Origin: Porphyrobacter sp. IPPAS B-1204
GTDB lineage: Bacteria > Pseudomonadota > Alphaproteobacteria > Sphingomonadales > Sphingomonadaceae
Length of the DNA: 64,000 bases
Direction of reading: 5' to 3'
Assembly (NCBI GenBank): GCA_003724185.1
Contig: RHGM01000003.1
Location: 124,001 to 188,000 of the forward strand
Below, piece by piece: positions 52,017 to 60,680 of the stretch. The stretch's first letter is position 1. Each line of letters opens with the position of its first letter. The notes below the pieces were generated by a model. It made no database searches, was not told the DNA's origin, and saw nothing but the letters and a program-made list of their open reading frames with translations. Both the position numbers and the translations under genes were made by a program.

Positions 52017-52691
52017 GTGACAATGGGGATGGCTGTGCCGCTGGAGCTGGCGGTGGCGCTCTGCGCAATTTGCGCTGGGCTGGGTTCTTGGGCCGGACAG
52101 GCACTGGCGCGGCGCAGGCTCGATCCGCGCCGGCCGTCACATAACAATCCGCTCGGCGACCTGCTCAAACCTTCCGTGCTGGCCGAGGCCGTTGACATGG
52201 CCGCCCGCCGCAGTTCGCTGCGCAGCGGGCCTCACGCCGTTCTGCATGGCCGGATCGATCAGTTCGCCGCCCTGCACCCCGCTTGGAATGCCCAGACCCG
52301 CGATGAGGTTCGCGCCCATATTGCTGCCGTGATGCGCGCAGGTCTGCGCCGGGGTGACCGTATTGCGCTGGCCGAAAGCGCGGCGGGCGGGGGCTTCACC
52401 ATCCTTGTGCCGGGCGCTGACGAGCGCGCTGCGGTGCATATCGCCGACCGGCTGCGCCGCGCCCTCGGGCAATTGCGCCTGCCGCAGATAGGCTCCGCCG
52501 CGCACCTCACTGCCAGCTTCGGGGTCGCCGCCGACCGGTTTGGCGACAATATCGACGTGATCGACCAGCGGGCCCGGCGTGCGCTCGATTCCGCGGATTG
52601 CGATCACGTCGTGCCCGCCAGCGACATCGAGGAAATCATGCTGCTGCCCGCGCCAACCCCCACCGCCGCTCCGGCGGCATCAGCGGCCTAA
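52017..52691 (+). CDS. Degenerate GGDEF-domain protein
   Basis: A 224-residue protein with one N-terminal membrane helix (VALCAICAGLGSWAGQAL) and a GGDEF-like domain (about 60-200). The active-site motif reads GGGFT instead of GGEEF, so both catalytic acidic residues are lost and cyclase activity is not expected. An RRGD motif resembling the inhibitory site lies upstream, although its spacing to GGGFT is longer than usual. The fold is otherwise recognisable (LTASFGVAAD, IDQRARRALDSA). It may sense c-di-GMP or GTP. GTG 52017 and ATG 52023 are both possible starts. Confidence 0.75.
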   Translation: MTMGMAVPLELAVALCAICAGLGSWAGQALARRRLDPRRPSHNNPLGDLLKPSVLAEAVDMAARRSSLRSGPHAVLHGRIDQFAALHPAWNAQTRDEVRAHIAAVMRAGLRRGDRIALAESAAGGGFTILVPGADERAAVHIADRLRRALGQLRLPQIGSAAHLTASFGVAADRFGDNIDVIDQRARRALDSADCDHVVPASDIEEIMLLPAPTPTAAPAASAA

Positions 52692-52715
52692 GCAGGGCAG
52701 GTCAAGCAGGGCCGG

Positions 52716-53303
52716 TCAGGGCGAAACCCAGCGCCCGGCCCATTCCGCCGCACCTTCCGTGCGGGTGAACTGCGCCCGGACATGGCCGGTGTGGGCGAGA
52801 TATAGCCAATCGAGCGCGGTGAGCGTGATCTTCAGCAGCGCGAAATTCTCCCGCGCCGGGATCAGCTGTGCATCATCCGGCTCCACGCCTTCGAATTCCG
52901 GCGGCAGGCCGGATGTCGGCGCATCGGTCCCGGCGCCGGGCCCTTCCCCGAGATAACACCGCCGCGCAAAGTTGGTGCCGGCGGCCCAGGCAGCATCCAC
53001 CTCGGCCCCGTCCCGCAGCACGGCGCCTGTCCCGCGCGCGCGAATCTGGATCTTGGCGCCCTTGTCATAGAACAGCACCGCAGCGCGGGGATCGGCAGCG
53101 ATCACCTGCGCCTTGGGCGAGCGGGCATCGGTGTGCAGGCGAAGCGTCCACCCTTGCGAATCGAAGGCCCGCAGCACCATCACCCGTGCATCGACATCCC
53201 CGGTCACGATCACCGGCGTGTGCATCGGCGACTTGCGATCACGGGGCGCGCGAATCAGGCGGTTACGGCAATCGGTGAGACAATCGTCGAGCATTTCGAA
53301 CAT
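52716..53303 (-). CDS. Pyridoxamine 5'-phosphate oxidase-fold flavoprotein
   Basis: A 195-residue protein of the PNPOx-like split-barrel family. Indicators are RVMVLRAFDSQGWTLRLHTDARSPKAQVI (the FMN-binding strands), AAVLFYDKGAKIQIRARGTG, and a C-terminal DWLYLAHTGHVRAQF segment. It lacks the full PdxH signature, so a general FMN or heme-binding oxidoreductase role is more likely than vitamin B6 synthesis. It is divergent from the RcnB-like gene. Confidence 0.85.
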   Translation of the reverse strand: MFEMLDDCLTDCRNRLIRAPRDRKSPMHTPVIVTGDVDARVMVLRAFDSQGWTLRLHTDARSPKAQVIAADPRAAVLFYDKGAKIQIRARGTGAVLRDGAEVDAAWAAGTNFARRCYLGEGPGAGTDAPTSGLPPEFEGVEPDDAQLIPARENFALLKITLTALDWLYLAHTGHVRAQFTRTEGAAEWAGRWVSP

Positions 53304-53483
53304 GGTGTCAGGCCTTTGGCGGCAAAGCCTGATCCGTCAAGCACTCCGCAGTTTCATTCATTTTCACTGCATTTTTTCTGAACATCGGCAAACCGGTTCA
53401 TCCCTGCGACAGTCTGCACCTTCTAACAGGACGCATCTCAACAAGCCGCTTGTGGTGGGCGGGCGTTTCTGGAGGCATAACTG

Positions 53484-54728
53484 ATGATGACCCTCTTTGC
53501 CCCCCTCGCCAAATCTGGCGGATCGCTGGCGGCGCTGGCTGCCGTGCTCGCGCTGGCTGTGCCGGCCGCACCTGCCGAAGCGCAGAACTATCAGAACGGC
53601 CGGGGCGAAGCCCGTGCGCAGGCGCGGGCAGAGCGTGCACCGATGCGCACCGAGAACCGGGGCGGCCCGGCGCGTGTGCAGGTCGAACGGGCGGCACCGC
53701 CCCGCGCCGAACGGGCAGCGCCTCCCCAGCGTGCCGAACGGGCGGCCCCTCCCCAGCGCGCCGAACGGGCAGCGCCTCCGCAGCGTGCGGAACGGGCAGC
53801 CCCTCCTCAGCCCGCCCAGCGTACGGCACCGCCGACCCGCTATGAACCGCGGCCCCAGCCCGCTATGCGCGGCGGGTTCGGCAGCGATGTCGCTGCCCGC
53901 GCTCAGGCGGCACAGCGCAATGAACAGCGCGCAGGGCGAATTGACCGTCGCAGCGAAGTGCGCGCCGATCAGATCGACCGTCGCAGCGAAGTCCGGGCAG
54001 ACCGGGTTGAGCGGCGCGGCGATATCCGGGCCGATCAGCTTGATCGGCGCGGCCGCGATGGCGCCGCAATCCGGGTCGACCGTCGCACTGATGCAAGGGC
54101 GACCCAGATCGAAAACCGCGGCGACCGCCGTGCCGACCGGGTCGAGAATCGCGGTGATCGCCGCGCCGATCGCGTCGGCGGCAACCGTGACAACTGGCGC
54201 GACAATCGCGGTGGCGGCGGGTTCAACGAACAGGTGCGTGACATTGCCCGCGATGCCCGCCGTGCCGATGCCCGCCGGGATGACTGGCGCGATGGCCGCC
54301 GCGACAACTGGCGTGATGGCCGCCGCGACAACATCCGCAACGACCGGCGCAACTGGCGGCGTGACGACTGGCGCCATGGCTGGAACGGACGCCCGGGCTG
54401 GGACAACCGCGATTTCCGTCGCTGGAGCAACGGCTGGCGCAATGACCGGCGCTTTGGCTGGAACGACTGGCGGCGCAGCAACCAGTTCCTGTTCCGCCCC
54501 GGCCCCTACTACGCACCGTTCCGGGCGCACCGCTACAGCCGGTTGAATCAGGGCTTCTTCCTCGACAGCCTGTTCTTCCAGCCGCGCTTCTTCATCAATG
54601 ACCCGTGGCAGTACCGCCTGCCGCCGGTTTACGGTCCCTACCAGTGGGTTAGGTATTATGACGATGTGGTGCTGGTCGACATTTACACCGGCGAAGTGGT
54701 TGATGTGATCTACGACTTCTTCTGGTAG
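53484..54728 (+). CDS. RcnB-like secreted protein with long Arg-rich repeat region
   Basis: A 414-residue protein. The signal peptide ends at AEAQ near residue 34. A repeat region follows with about four copies of a nine-residue Ala/Pro/Gln/Arg unit (AERAAPPQR), then 11-residue RRSEVRADQID-type units, then ENRGDRRADRV repeats and WRDGRRDN repeats. The C-terminal 50 residues match the RcnB family (YRLPPVYGPYQWVRYYDDVVLVDIYTGEVVDVIYDFFW in pattern). RcnB affects Ni/Co homeostasis in E. coli, but most family members are uncharacterised. GGAGG lies 8 bases before ATG 53484. A strong terminator follows. Confidence 0.85.
   Translation: MMTLFAPLAKSGGSLAALAAVLALAVPAAPAEAQNYQNGRGEARAQARAERAPMRTENRGGPARVQVERAAPPRAERAAPPQRAERAAPPQRAERAAPPQRAERAAPPQPAQRTAPPTRYEPRPQPAMRGGFGSDVAARAQAAQRNEQRAGRIDRRSEVRADQIDRRSEVRADRVERRGDIRADQLDRRGRDGAAIRVDRRTDARATQIENRGDRRADRVENRGDRRADRVGGNRDNWRDNRGGGGFNEQVRDIARDARRADARRDDWRDGRRDNWRDGRRDNIRNDRRNWRRDDWRHGWNGRPGWDNRDFRRWSNGWRNDRRFGWNDWRRSNQFLFRPGPYYAPFRAHRYSRLNQGFFLDSLFFQPRFFINDPWQYRLPPVYGPYQWVRYYDDVVLVDIYTGEVVDVIYDFFW
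53679..53815 (+). repeat. 27-base tandem repeats inside the RcnB-like gene
   Basis: About four to five imperfect 27-base units begin near 53679, 53706, 53733, 53760 and 53787, each encoding the AERAAPPQR nonapeptide. They keep frame and differ mostly at third positions, so copy number could vary by slippage while leaving the protein in frame. No spacers are present, so this is not a CRISPR array. Confidence 0.75.
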
Positions 54729-54748
54729 GTCTTCACCGGATGCAAGGA

Positions 54749-54781
54749 AGCCCCGTCGGAGCAATCCGGCGGGGCTTTTTT
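54749..54781 (+). terminator. Intrinsic terminator after the RcnB-like gene
   Basis: AGCCCCGTCGG (54749-54759) pairs with CCGGCGGGGCT (54766-54776), an 11-bp stem with one G-U pair and a six-base loop, followed by six T residues (54776-54781). It lies 20 bases past the stop codon. It is the clearest intrinsic terminator in the window. Confidence 0.9.
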
Positions 54782-54805
54782 CATGGATCACGCCTTGCTA
54801 CCGGA

Positions 54806-55474
54806 ATGGTGATGACCGATCCGGTGCCCGATCAGACAGCGCTTGCCCGCCTCGGGGCGAAAGTGAGCGCGCGGCTCGCGGACAACCCGGCGATCCATCG
54901 CCTTCCGGCCGACGCCGTGGAGCTGTTCGCCATCCCCGATTTCCTCACCACGGACGAATGCACCTGCCTGTGCGCCATGATCGATGCCGTGGCGCGGCCT
55001 TCTGCGCTGCACGAGCTGGACTATGCCAGCGGGTTTCGCACGTCCTATTCGGGCGATCTTGATCCGCGGGATCGGTTGGTGGCCGACATCTCTGCGCGGA
55101 TTGACGCTGTGCTGGGCGTCAAACCCGCCATTGGCGAGCCGGTGCAGGGGCAGCGTTACCTCCAGGGCCAGCAGTTCAAGCCGCACAATGACTGGTTCTA
55201 CGTCACCGAAAGCTACTGGCCGCAGGAACGGCTGCGGGGCGGGCAGCGATCCTGGACGGCGATGGCCTACCTGAACGCGGTCGAGGCAGGCGGCGCGACC
55301 GCCTTTACGCATCTCGGCATCCAGATCGAGCCCAAGGCGGGCGCGCTCCTGCTGTGGAACAATGCCCTGCCCGATGGCCGCCCGAACGAGGCGACGCTGC
55401 ACGCCGGTCTTCCGGTCGATCGCGGGGTCAAATACGTCATCACCAAGTGGTATCGCACCCGGCAATGGCGCTGA
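54806..55474 (+). CDS. 2OG-Fe(II) oxygenase, prolyl 4-hydroxylase-like
   Basis: A 222-residue non-heme iron dioxygenase. The iron-binding HxD lies in FKPHNDWFY, the distal His in EATLHAGLPV, and the 2-oxoglutarate-binding Lys in KYVITKWYR. This is the prolyl 4-hydroxylase-type jelly roll, with a short N-terminal helical part (LPADAVELFAIPDFLTTDECTCL). The substrate, a protein or peptide proline or another residue, cannot be inferred. ATG 54806 and 54812 are both possible. It is convergent with lysK, 4 bases apart. Confidence 0.88.
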   Translation: MVMTDPVPDQTALARLGAKVSARLADNPAIHRLPADAVELFAIPDFLTTDECTCLCAMIDAVARPSALHELDYASGFRTSYSGDLDPRDRLVADISARIDAVLGVKPAIGEPVQGQRYLQGQQFKPHNDWFYVTESYWPQERLRGGQRSWTAMAYLNAVEAGGATAFTHLGIQIEPKAGALLLWNNALPDGRPNEATLHAGLPVDRGVKYVITKWYRTRQWR

Positions 55475-55478
55475 CCGG

Positions 55479-57095
55479 TCAGGCTTTCGCCAACGCCTCG
55501 GCAATCAGCGTGCGGGTCGGGTCGATGCCATACAGCGCGATAAAGCTGCCCATGCGCGGGCCTTGCTCGCTGCCAAGTAGCGTTTCGTAGAGCGCCTTGA
55601 ACCAGTCACGCAGGGATACGAACCCGAACTCCTCGATCTTGCCGATTTCGTAGACGATGGTCTGCAGGTCCTCCGCGCTCATCGCCTGATCAGCCTCGGC
55701 CAAAGCCGCGTCTAACGCTTGCAGCGCCCCCACCTCGCCGCCCGCAGGCGCGCGCTTGGTGAGTGTCGGGGCGACGAAATCGCGGTTATAGGCGAGCGCC
55801 CGGTCCACCAGCGCATCCAGCGCAGGGTGCGCCGCTGCATCTGCGCCCGCGACATAATTGCCAAGATAGGACCATACGGCGTCACGCGTCGCGCCCGCGC
55901 CCAGCACACCGACAAGGTTCAGCAGCAAGCTGAACGGCACCGGCAGGGTATCACCCTCACCCGGAGCCTCGGCGCCATCGCGGGGTTCATTGGCGCGCAG
56001 CAGGTGCCACACCGGATTGCCCAGCCGCTTGTCCACGTCCTGCCCGGGAATGGCGGCGCGGAACTGCCAGTAATCGTCCACCGCCTTGGGGATCACGCCC
56101 GCGTGCAACTGCTTGGCGCTCTTGGGATTGGCGAAAATGTAGTAGCCGAGGCTTTCCGGGCTGCCATATTGCAGCCACTGCTCGATCGAGAGGCCGTTGC
56201 CCTTGGACTTGCTGATCTTCTCGCCCTTGCCGTCAAGGAACAGCTCGTAAATCAGCCCATCGGGCTTTTGGCCGCCGAGCACGCGGGCGATCTTGCCGGA
56301 CTGGATGCCGGAATCAGTCAAATCCTTGCCGTACATTTCATAATCGACGCCCAGCGCCACCCAGCGCATCGCCCAGTCAACCTTCCACTGGCACTTGGCC
56401 ATGCCGCCCAGCGCGGATTGTTCGACCGTGCTGCCATCTTCATCGGTGAAGCGGATGATGCCCGCCGCTGCATCCACCACTTCGATCGGCACCTGCAACA
56501 CCGCGCCGGTGGTCGGACTGATCGGCATGACGGGCGAGTAAGTCCGGCGCCGTTCCTCTCCGAGGGTCGGCAGCATGATGTCCATGATCGCGCCGAAATT
56601 CGCCAGCACGCCCCGCAGCGCGTCATCGAACTGGCCCGAAGCGTAGCAATCGGAGGAACTGACGAATTCATACGCGAACCCGAAGCGATCCAGAAAATCG
56701 CGCAGCATCGCATTGTTGTGCGCGGCAAAGCTTTCGAACTTGCCGAAGGGATCGGGGATGCGCGACAGCGGCTTGCCGAGATGCTCGGCCAGCATATCGC
56801 GGTTGGGCACATTGTCCGGCACCTTGCGCAGCCCGTCCATGTCGTCCGAGAACGCCACCAGACGCGTCGGCGCACCGCCGGTCAGCGCTTCATAGGCGCG
56901 GCGGACCAGCGTGGTGCGCAGCACTTCCTGAAAGGTGCCGATATGTGGCAGGCCTGACGGGCCATAGCCGGTTTCGAACAATACGCCGCCGGGCTTGCCT
57001 TCGGGCAGCCGCTTGGCAAGCCGCTGCGCCTCCTGAAACGGCCAGGCCTTGGAGTTCTGTGCTGCGGCGATGAGGGCTTCGGGCGTGATGGTCAT
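55479..57095 (-). CDS. lysK: Lysyl-tRNA synthetase, class I
   Basis: A 538-residue class I lysyl-tRNA synthetase, the archaeal-type enzyme found in many alphaproteobacteria in place of the class II enzyme. The HIGH-type motif is GPSGLPHIGTFQEV near residue 46-59. The KMSKS-type motif is EKISKSKGNGLSIEQWL near residue 294. The length fits the family. No other tRNA-related gene is adjacent. The 290-base interval upstream, shared with the helicase gene, shows no gene. Confidence 0.95.
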   Translation of the reverse strand: MTITPEALIAAAQNSKAWPFQEAQRLAKRLPEGKPGGVLFETGYGPSGLPHIGTFQEVLRTTLVRRAYEALTGGAPTRLVAFSDDMDGLRKVPDNVPNRDMLAEHLGKPLSRIPDPFGKFESFAAHNNAMLRDFLDRFGFAYEFVSSSDCYASGQFDDALRGVLANFGAIMDIMLPTLGEERRRTYSPVMPISPTTGAVLQVPIEVVDAAAGIIRFTDEDGSTVEQSALGGMAKCQWKVDWAMRWVALGVDYEMYGKDLTDSGIQSGKIARVLGGQKPDGLIYELFLDGKGEKISKSKGNGLSIEQWLQYGSPESLGYYIFANPKSAKQLHAGVIPKAVDDYWQFRAAIPGQDVDKRLGNPVWHLLRANEPRDGAEAPGEGDTLPVPFSLLLNLVGVLGAGATRDAVWSYLGNYVAGADAAAHPALDALVDRALAYNRDFVAPTLTKRAPAGGEVGALQALDAALAEADQAMSAEDLQTIVYEIGKIEEFGFVSLRDWFKALYETLLGSEQGPRMGSFIALYGIDPTRTLIAEALAKA

Positions 57096-57385
57096 AGTGG
57101 GGCGGCTATTAGGGATAGAGCAAAGGCTTGCAAGCGGAATGGGCGGAAGAAGGGTTACAAAGGTTACACCGTGTCACCCTGAGAAATCTCATTATTCATC
57201 ATGTTTTTCATACAGTTGAACTCGCAAATCAGCAGCGGACGGACAGGGGAACGGGGCGCATCTTGCCGCATCCTCGCCGGGCATTTTCACTGTTGTAGCC
57301 CGCCGCCGCCATGTAGGACACTCGGCGGGGCACAGCGCAGGCGCCGTGCGTTTACAAGTAACGGTCGCTCGCCCACTTAAGGCCT

Positions 57386-60136
57386 GTGACCTCTCCCGCC
57401 ATTCTCCCCGATCCCGTCCCCCTGCCAGCGCTCCACGCCAGCCATGGCGGGCATTGGCTGCGCGACGCGTCGGGCCGGACAACGGCGGTGTCCAAGGGCG
57501 ATGCGATCATGGCCGCCGCCGATACGCCGGTGCTGATGCTGAACGCGCCGCTGGTGGCAAGCCGGCTGGGGTATCCCGATCTGTCCGGCCTCGATCTGCT
57601 GGAGGCCTTCGCCTTTATCCACCCTGCGCGGTTCTGCGTGCCGACCCCGCGCGGGCTGGCCGAGGCGCTCGGCATTCCGGTGCCCGAGAATGACGCTGCC
57701 GTGCCGGAGATGCTCCAGCGCGCAGGCGGCGCGTTGATCGCGGTGGCGCGCGATCCGGCATGGCCTGAGCGCGAGGGCGCATGGAGCGCGCTGCAATCGC
57801 TGGAGCGCCTGCGCTGGCCGTGGGCGCAGGTGCTCAAACCCCACATCGCCAAGCCCGAAAAGGCCGAACGCTGGCTGTTCGCCAGGCTGCCCGAATGGGA
57901 GGAGGCGGGTGAGCGCCCTGCCCCGCGGCAGGTTGAACTCGCCGCGCCTGCGGTCGAGGCGCAATTGGCACGGCTGACCGGCGATGGCGCCGAACAGCGC
58001 GAAGGCCAGCGCGCCTATGCCAAGGACGCCGCGCGCGTCTTTGCCCCGCGTCACCGCGAAGGACGCCCGCATCTGGCGCTGGCGCAGGCGGGCACGGGAA
58101 TCGGCAAGACGCTGGGCTATCTCGCGCCTGCCTCGCTGTGGGCCGAGCAGTCGGGCGGCACTGTCTGGGTATCGACCTTCACCAAGAACCTGCAACGCCA
58201 GCTGCGCGCCGAAAGCCGGCGGGCCTGGCCCGCCAAACGCGCCGACGGATCGCCCCCGGTGGTGGTGCGCAAGGGGCGCGAGAATTACCTCTGCTTGCTC
58301 AATCTGGAAGATGCGCTGCAAGGCGGGTTCGCGGGGCGGCCTGCGGTGCTCGCGCAATTGGTGGCGCGCTGGGGGGCTTACACCCGCGATGGCGACATGG
58401 TAGGCGGCGATCTGCCGGGGTGGCTCGGCACGCTGTTCAGGAAGCGCGGGATCGCGGCGCTCACCGACCAGCGCGGCGAGTGCATCTATGCCGGGTGCCC
58501 GCATTACCGCAAATGCTTCATCGAGCGCGCCGCCCGCGACAGTGCGCAGGCCGATCTGGTGATCGCCAACCATGCGCTCGTCATGGTCAATGCCGCCCGC
58601 GCCCGCGATCCGAACCAGCGCCCCACCCGGCTGATCTTCGACGAAGGCCACCACGTGTTCGACGCGGCGGATTCGACCTTTGCCGCCACGCTCAGCGGGC
58701 AGGAGACCATTGAACTAAGGCGTTGGATCATCGGGCCGGAGAAGGAATCGCGCGGGCGCAGGCGCGGGCTGTCGGCGCGGCTGGCCGATATTGCCAGCTA
58801 TGACGAGGCGGGCGCGGAGGCGATCGCGGCGGCTTGCAAGGCGGGACAATTGCTTCCCAGCGACGGCTGGCTGCAACGATTGTCCGAAAATGCGCCCTTC
58901 GGCCCTGTCGAAGCCCTGCTCGCCGCAGTGCGCACCGCCACCTATGCCCGCGATGAAAGCGGCGGGATTGACGCGGGCTACGGCATCGAGACCGAGGCGG
59001 CGGGCCTTCCCGGCGAGGTGATCGAGGCTGCCAGCAATGCCGCCGAAGCGCTCGCCAGCATTCGCGTGCCGCTGATCCGGCTGGGTGGACGGCTGGAGGC
59101 GATCCTGGCCGAACCGCCCGACTGGCTCGACGCGCAAGGCCGTGCCCGCATTGAAGGCGCACGGTTTGCGCTGGCGTGGCGGATCGATCTGCTTGCCGCG
59201 TGGGAGGCGCTGCTGGCGCGGCTTGGCGGCCCGGCCGATCCCGATTTCGTCGACTGGCTGGCGGTTGATCGTTCCGATGCGCGTGAATTCGACGTGGCGA
59301 TCCACCGGCGCTGGCTCGATCCGATGAAGCCCTTTGCCCGCGTGGTGCTGGAACCCGCGCACGGCGTGCTGCTGACCAGCGCCACCCTGACAGACCGCAC
59401 CCCAAGCGATGATGTCTGGGCCAGCGCGATTGCCCGTTCCGGCGCGGCCCATGTCGAGGTGCAGCCGCTGCTCTCCGCCGCAGAAAGCCCGTTCGATTAC
59501 GCCGTCCGCGCCGAAGTGCTGATCGTTACCGATGTCGCCAAGGGCGATCTGCCTGCCCTCGCCGGAGCCTATGCCCGCATCATCGAGGCCAGCGGCGGTG
59601 GTGTGCTGGGGCTGTTCACCGCGATCCGTCGGCTCAGGGCCGTGCATGGCCGCATTGCGGACCGCCTCGCCCGCGCAGGCCTGCCGGTCTATGCCCAGCA
59701 TGTCGACCCGATCGACACCGGCACGCTGGTCGACATCTTCCGCGACGATCCCCGTGCCAGCCTGATCGGAACCGACGCGCTGAGAGATGGCGTGGACGTT
59801 CCCGGCCATTCACTCAGATGCGTGGTGCTGGAACAGGTGCCCTGGCCGCGCCCCGATATCCTCCACAAGGCGCGCAGGCTGGCGGGGGGCGGCAGCCAGT
59901 ATGACGACCGTATCATCCGCGCCAAGCTAGCGCAGGCCTTTGGCCGCCTGATCCGCAGCAAGGACGATGCGGGGCATTTCATCGTCCTGTCCCCCGCCTT
60001 CCCCTCGCGCCTGCTCAGCGCCTTCCCGCCCGGCACCCCGGTGCTGCGCGTGACGCTCGATCAGGCTTTACAACGCGTCGCTGCTGGTGTTGGGGGCAGT
60101 CAGTCCCTCCCCGCGCACGGAGCCTTGCAGCCATGA
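57386..60136 (+). CDS. DinG/XPD-type ATP-dependent DNA helicase
   Basis: A 916-residue superfamily 2 helicase. The first 190 residues (LLEAFAFIHPARFCVPTPRGLAEALG and so on) look like the reduced exonuclease-like N-terminus of alphaproteobacterial DinG proteins. Walker A is AQAGTGIGKTLGYL, the iron-sulfur cluster ligands are Cys in RENYLCLL and CIYAGCPHYRKC, and Walker B is LIFDEGHHVFD. Motifs of the second RecA domain include LLTSATL and DALRDGVDVPG, with QAFGRLIRS near the end. It unwinds DNA 5' to 3' in repair. GTG 57386 is the start. The stop overlaps the next gene by 4 bases. Confidence 0.93.
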   Translation: MTSPAILPDPVPLPALHASHGGHWLRDASGRTTAVSKGDAIMAAADTPVLMLNAPLVASRLGYPDLSGLDLLEAFAFIHPARFCVPTPRGLAEALGIPVPENDAAVPEMLQRAGGALIAVARDPAWPEREGAWSALQSLERLRWPWAQVLKPHIAKPEKAERWLFARLPEWEEAGERPAPRQVELAAPAVEAQLARLTGDGAEQREGQRAYAKDAARVFAPRHREGRPHLALAQAGTGIGKTLGYLAPASLWAEQSGGTVWVSTFTKNLQRQLRAESRRAWPAKRADGSPPVVVRKGRENYLCLLNLEDALQGGFAGRPAVLAQLVARWGAYTRDGDMVGGDLPGWLGTLFRKRGIAALTDQRGECIYAGCPHYRKCFIERAARDSAQADLVIANHALVMVNAARARDPNQRPTRLIFDEGHHVFDAADSTFAATLSGQETIELRRWIIGPEKESRGRRRGLSARLADIASYDEAGAEAIAAACKAGQLLPSDGWLQRLSENAPFGPVEALLAAVRTATYARDESGGIDAGYGIETEAAGLPGEVIEAASNAAEALASIRVPLIRLGGRLEAILAEPPDWLDAQGRARIEGARFALAWRIDLLAAWEALLARLGGPADPDFVDWLAVDRSDAREFDVAIHRRWLDPMKPFARVVLEPAHGVLLTSATLTDRTPSDDVWASAIARSGAAHVEVQPLLSAAESPFDYAVRAEVLIVTDVAKGDLPALAGAYARIIEASGGGVLGLFTAIRRLRAVHGRIADRLARAGLPVYAQHVDPIDTGTLVDIFRDDPRASLIGTDALRDGVDVPGHSLRCVVLEQVPWPRPDILHKARRLAGGGSQYDDRIIRAKLAQAFGRLIRSKDDAGHFIVLSPAFPSRLLSAFPPGTPVLRVTLDQALQRVAAGVGGSQSLPAHGALQP

Positions 60137-60672
60137 AAATTCTCGGCCTCCTGCGCCACGCCAAGTCAGATTGGGACGACACCGCCCAGCGCGATTTCGA
60201 CCGCGGGCTGAACGCGCGCGGGCGCAAGGGTGCGCGGCTGATCGGGCGGCATATCCGCGAACACGGGATTGCGTGGGACCGGCTGATCGCCAGCCCGGCG
60301 GTGCGGGTCAAGCTGACGCTGGAAGGCGCCCTTCCGGAGATGGAGCCGATCTACGATCAGCGGCTCTACCTCGCCAGCTTTGACACCATCGTAGAGACGA
60401 TCGAGGCGCACGCGGGCAGCGGCGACGACGAGGCCGATACGATCCTGATTTCCGGCCACAACCCCGGTCTGCAGGACGTGCTGCTGGAACTGGTCGCGCC
60501 GGGCAAGGAGAACGCGCTGTTCAAGGAAGCGGTGGTGAAATTCCCGACCGCTGCCTACGCCGTGCTCGAATGTGACATTCAGCACTGGAGCGAGCTCAAG
60601 CGCTACTGCGCCGAGCTCGTCCATTTCGTCCGTCCCCGTGATCTTGATCCCGAACTGGGGCCGGAAGCCTAA
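60133..60672 (+). CDS. SixA-type histidine phosphatase
   Basis: A 179-residue histidine phosphatase. The catalytic RHAKSDWDD motif is at residues 8-16, with LIASPAVRVKLTLE and the second catalytic His in ISGHNPGLQDVL. In E. coli SixA removes phosphate from histidine of phosphotransfer domains, but other family members have other substrates. ATGA overlap with the helicase stop indicates co-translation. It is convergent with the M1/permease fusion, 8 bases apart. Confidence 0.9.
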   Translation: MKILGLLRHAKSDWDDTAQRDFDRGLNARGRKGARLIGRHIREHGIAWDRLIASPAVRVKLTLEGALPEMEPIYDQRLYLASFDTIVETIEAHAGSGDDEADTILISGHNPGLQDVLLELVAPGKENALFKEAVVKFPTAAYAVLECDIQHWSELKRYCAELVHFVRPRDLDPELGPEA

Positions 60673-60680
60673 GTCGTAAC

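Noticed and set aside
53679-53815. Short regular repeats that could suggest a CRISPR array
   Set aside because: The units are contiguous 27-base codon repeats without spacers inside a reading frame; no cas genes are present.
53364-54791. Open frame of 475 codons on the minus strand
   Set aside because: Antisense to the RcnB-like gene. The long VAPVV/AAAIAPVI stretches mirror the Arg/Asp repeats of the real gene, and it crosses the intrinsic terminator.
57192-57482. 96-codon minus-strand frame in the lysK-helicase gap
   Set aside because: It overlaps the start of the helicase gene, has no supporting motif and has poor start context.
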